Source: Gammaproteobacteria bacterium (lineage in GTDB: Bacteria > Pseudomonadota > Gammaproteobacteria > Competibacterales > Competibacteraceae). From it: 7,068 bases of DNA. Where the stretch lies: NCBI GenBank assembly GCA_020047885.1, contig JAIFNF010000288.1, positions 4,162 to 11,229 of the forward strand, read 5' to 3'. Made by a program: the position numbers and the translations under genes. Position 1 is the first letter of the stretch, and each line of letters begins with the position of its first letter. The notes under the pieces are model-generated. The model was not told the DNA's origin and did not search any database. It saw only the letters and a list, made by a program, of their open reading frames with translations. Of the stretch, positions 5,866 to 7,068 are shown piece after piece.

Positions 5866-7068
5866 ATCTACGGCAGCGCGGATTGACCCAGTGCTGCTGG
5901 ATATTCTGGCGCGTGCCTGTACGCCGCTGGAACGGGTGGAGTTCACCTGGCTCCATTGCCGTGACGAAGACCAGGCAAACCAGCGCTTCGCCACCTGGCT
6001 GGCGCGGGTTGCCGACGGGAACTTGGAGCGAGGCGCACAGCTTCTGCGCAGCCGAGGGGTGTCGGTTGAGCGATGGATACAAGGATTGGGCGCGGTGGAA
6101 TCGGTCGATGACCGCAACCTGCCGGACTGGGCGCAGACGGCGGTGGATTTGTACCAGTGGCTGTCCGAATCCGCGACGTTGCCCCCGGCGACAACGCCCA
6201 GCCTGGGCGAAGTGGCGGGTCCGGGGTTGCCGGCATGGGTCGATCCGGCACAGCCTTGGCGGTTCTACCCCGGCTTTCGGGCATGGATGGCTCGCGCTCG
6301 GGAGCTGATCAACCGCTGGCGTGCCACTTCAGCCGCCCCGCTCACGCCCGGTGCCGCCCACGATCTGGTGATCGCACTGGTGCGCCGTCTCTTGGCACTG
6401 GCGGGTCCCCGGTTGATGGAAGCTGCCGACCAGCGGGGAACCGGAGCGCCGCTGTTTCACACCGATCCTGTTACTGACTGGCTGGGACTGTGGACGGAAT
6501 ATCCGGTACTGGCTCGGGTTATGGCGGTCGCCTGGCAACAGTGGCATGACACCACTGCCGAGTTGCTGGAGCGCATCGGTTCCGACCTGCCGATCCTCGA
6601 ACCAGGCGCGTGCGTGACTGCGTTACAGACCGGGCAGGGTGATCTCCATGCGGGTGGCCGGGGGGTGGTCGTCATCGATACTGATCGTGGCGGTCGGTGG
6701 TATCTCAAGCCACGCACCTCGGGAGTCCACCGCGCCATGGCTCACCTGTTCGCTAAGCTCGATACGGTAGGCGAACCGCTGGGTTTGCGACTGCCCGATA
6801 CGGAGGAACGGTCGGGTTACTGCTGGGTTCGCCATCTGGAGCGGGAGCCATCGGCAAATCCGGACGAGGTCGGTGAATTCTTTTTCCGAGCCGGGGCGTT
6901 GTTGCGCATCATGCAGGCGGTGGGTGCGACGGATCTGCACCATGAGAACTTTATTCCGGTGCGCAATCAGCCGATTTTGATCGACCTGGAGACGGTGTTT
7001 GGACTGGGGGGCATGGGGTGGTCGGATGCGGCAACGCTCACGGCAAAGACTGCCGATGCGCTCATGGC
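5855..7068 (+). CDS. lanM: LanM-type lanthipeptide synthetase, N-terminal dehydratase part (partial at right edge)
   Basis: The frame is open from ATG at 5855 to the window end, giving 404 residues. It fits the LanM dehydratase domain (DUF4135), which phosphorylates Ser/Thr in a leader-bearing peptide and eliminates phosphate to give dehydroamino acids. Family-typical catalytic positions are present: GDLHAGGR with D263 and H265, YLKPR with K285, DLHHEN with D360, H362 and N365, and IDLET with D377. The start overlaps the 3' end of tfuA by 11 bases, so the two are probably co-translated; the next ATG in frame is far downstream. The later dehydratase residues and the zinc-dependent cyclase domain, if present, lie beyond the edge. 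Because the neighbouring precursors have no Cys, the cyclase would have nothing to close; whether it is intact, degenerate or missing is the key unknown. LanM enzymes using Nif11 leaders are known (prochlorosin type). Confidence 0.87.
   Translation, partial: MAAESTAARIDPVLLDILARACTPLERVEFTWLHCRDEDQANQRFATWLARVADGNLERGAQLLRSRGVSVERWIQGLGAVESVDDRNLPDWAQTAVDLYQWLSESATLPPATTPSLGEVAGPGLPAWVDPAQPWRFYPGFRAWMARARELINRWRATSAAPLTPGAAHDLVIALVRRLLALAGPRLMEAADQRGTGAPLFHTDPVTDWLGLWTEYPVLARVMAVAWQQWHDTTAELLERIGSDLPILEPGACVTALQTGQGDLHAGGRGVVVIDTDRGGRWYLKPRTSGVHRAMAHLFAKLDTVGEPLGLRLPDTEERSGYCWVRHLEREPSANPDEVGEFFFRAGALLRIMQAVGATDLHHENFIPVRNQPILIDLETVFGLGGMGWSDAATLTAKTADALM

Noticed and set aside
5092..6117. 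Long minus-strand open frame (341 codons) across the tfuA-lanM junction
   Set aside because: It is antisense to two well-supported genes, has Arg/Ser/Gln-rich low-complexity content and no family motif. Such frames are common opposite GC-rich genes.
5883..6477. Plus-strand frames overlapping the start of the LanM gene
   Set aside because: The frame from 5855 stays open to the edge and carries the LanM catalytic motifs; the others are out-of-frame shadows.
843..7068. Ordinary class II lanthipeptide cluster
   Set aside because: The three precursors contain no Cys, so no lanthionine can form within them, and the YcaO and TfuA genes are not part of a standard set.

Overview
The window holds most of a RiPP (ribosomally synthesised, post-translationally modified peptide) gene cluster. 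The DNA is GC-rich, with Nif11-type leaders and an NHLM-type exporter. This suits a proteobacterium, perhaps a gammaproteobacterium; that placement is inference and no marker gene is present to test it.

Layout. At the left edge, on the minus strand, is the 5' part of a gene whose product resembles the N-terminal region of an NHLM bacteriocin-system ABC transporter. A non-coding divergent region of about 350 bases follows, with candidate promoters and a perfect short palindrome. All other genes read on the plus strand: three tandem, nearly identical precursor peptides (843-1136, 1219-1515, 1591-1890), two consecutive YcaO-domain proteins (1950-3191, 3188-4444), a long TfuA-like protein (4462-5865), and the N-terminal dehydratase region of a LanM-like lanthipeptide synthetase (from 5855, cut by the right edge). 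From the first YcaO onward the genes overlap or nearly touch, so they look like one transcriptional unit.

How the genes may work together. The precursors have 76-residue Nif11-like leaders ending in GGG and 21-23-residue cores that are very rich in Thr and Ala and contain no cysteine. A LanM dehydratase would turn Thr/Ser into dehydrobutyrine/dehydroalanine. Without Cys in these cores, no intramolecular lanthionine ring can form. YcaO with TfuA is the known backbone-thioamidation pair. The simplest reading is a leader-guided pathway to a linear, dehydroamino-acid-rich and possibly thioamidated peptide, cut after the Gly motif and exported by an NHLM system. This LanM plus double YcaO plus TfuA combination acting on Cys-free poly-Thr cores is the most unusual point of the window. 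The chemistry is inferred from families, not shown by the sequence.

Smaller points: a hairpin of homologous position follows each precursor gene; the third precursor has no Shine-Dalgarno but has a TATAGT box just upstream of its start; the first YcaO has Ile where the second has the Arg of the ExxER motif; and TfuA carries a C-terminal extension of over 200 residues.
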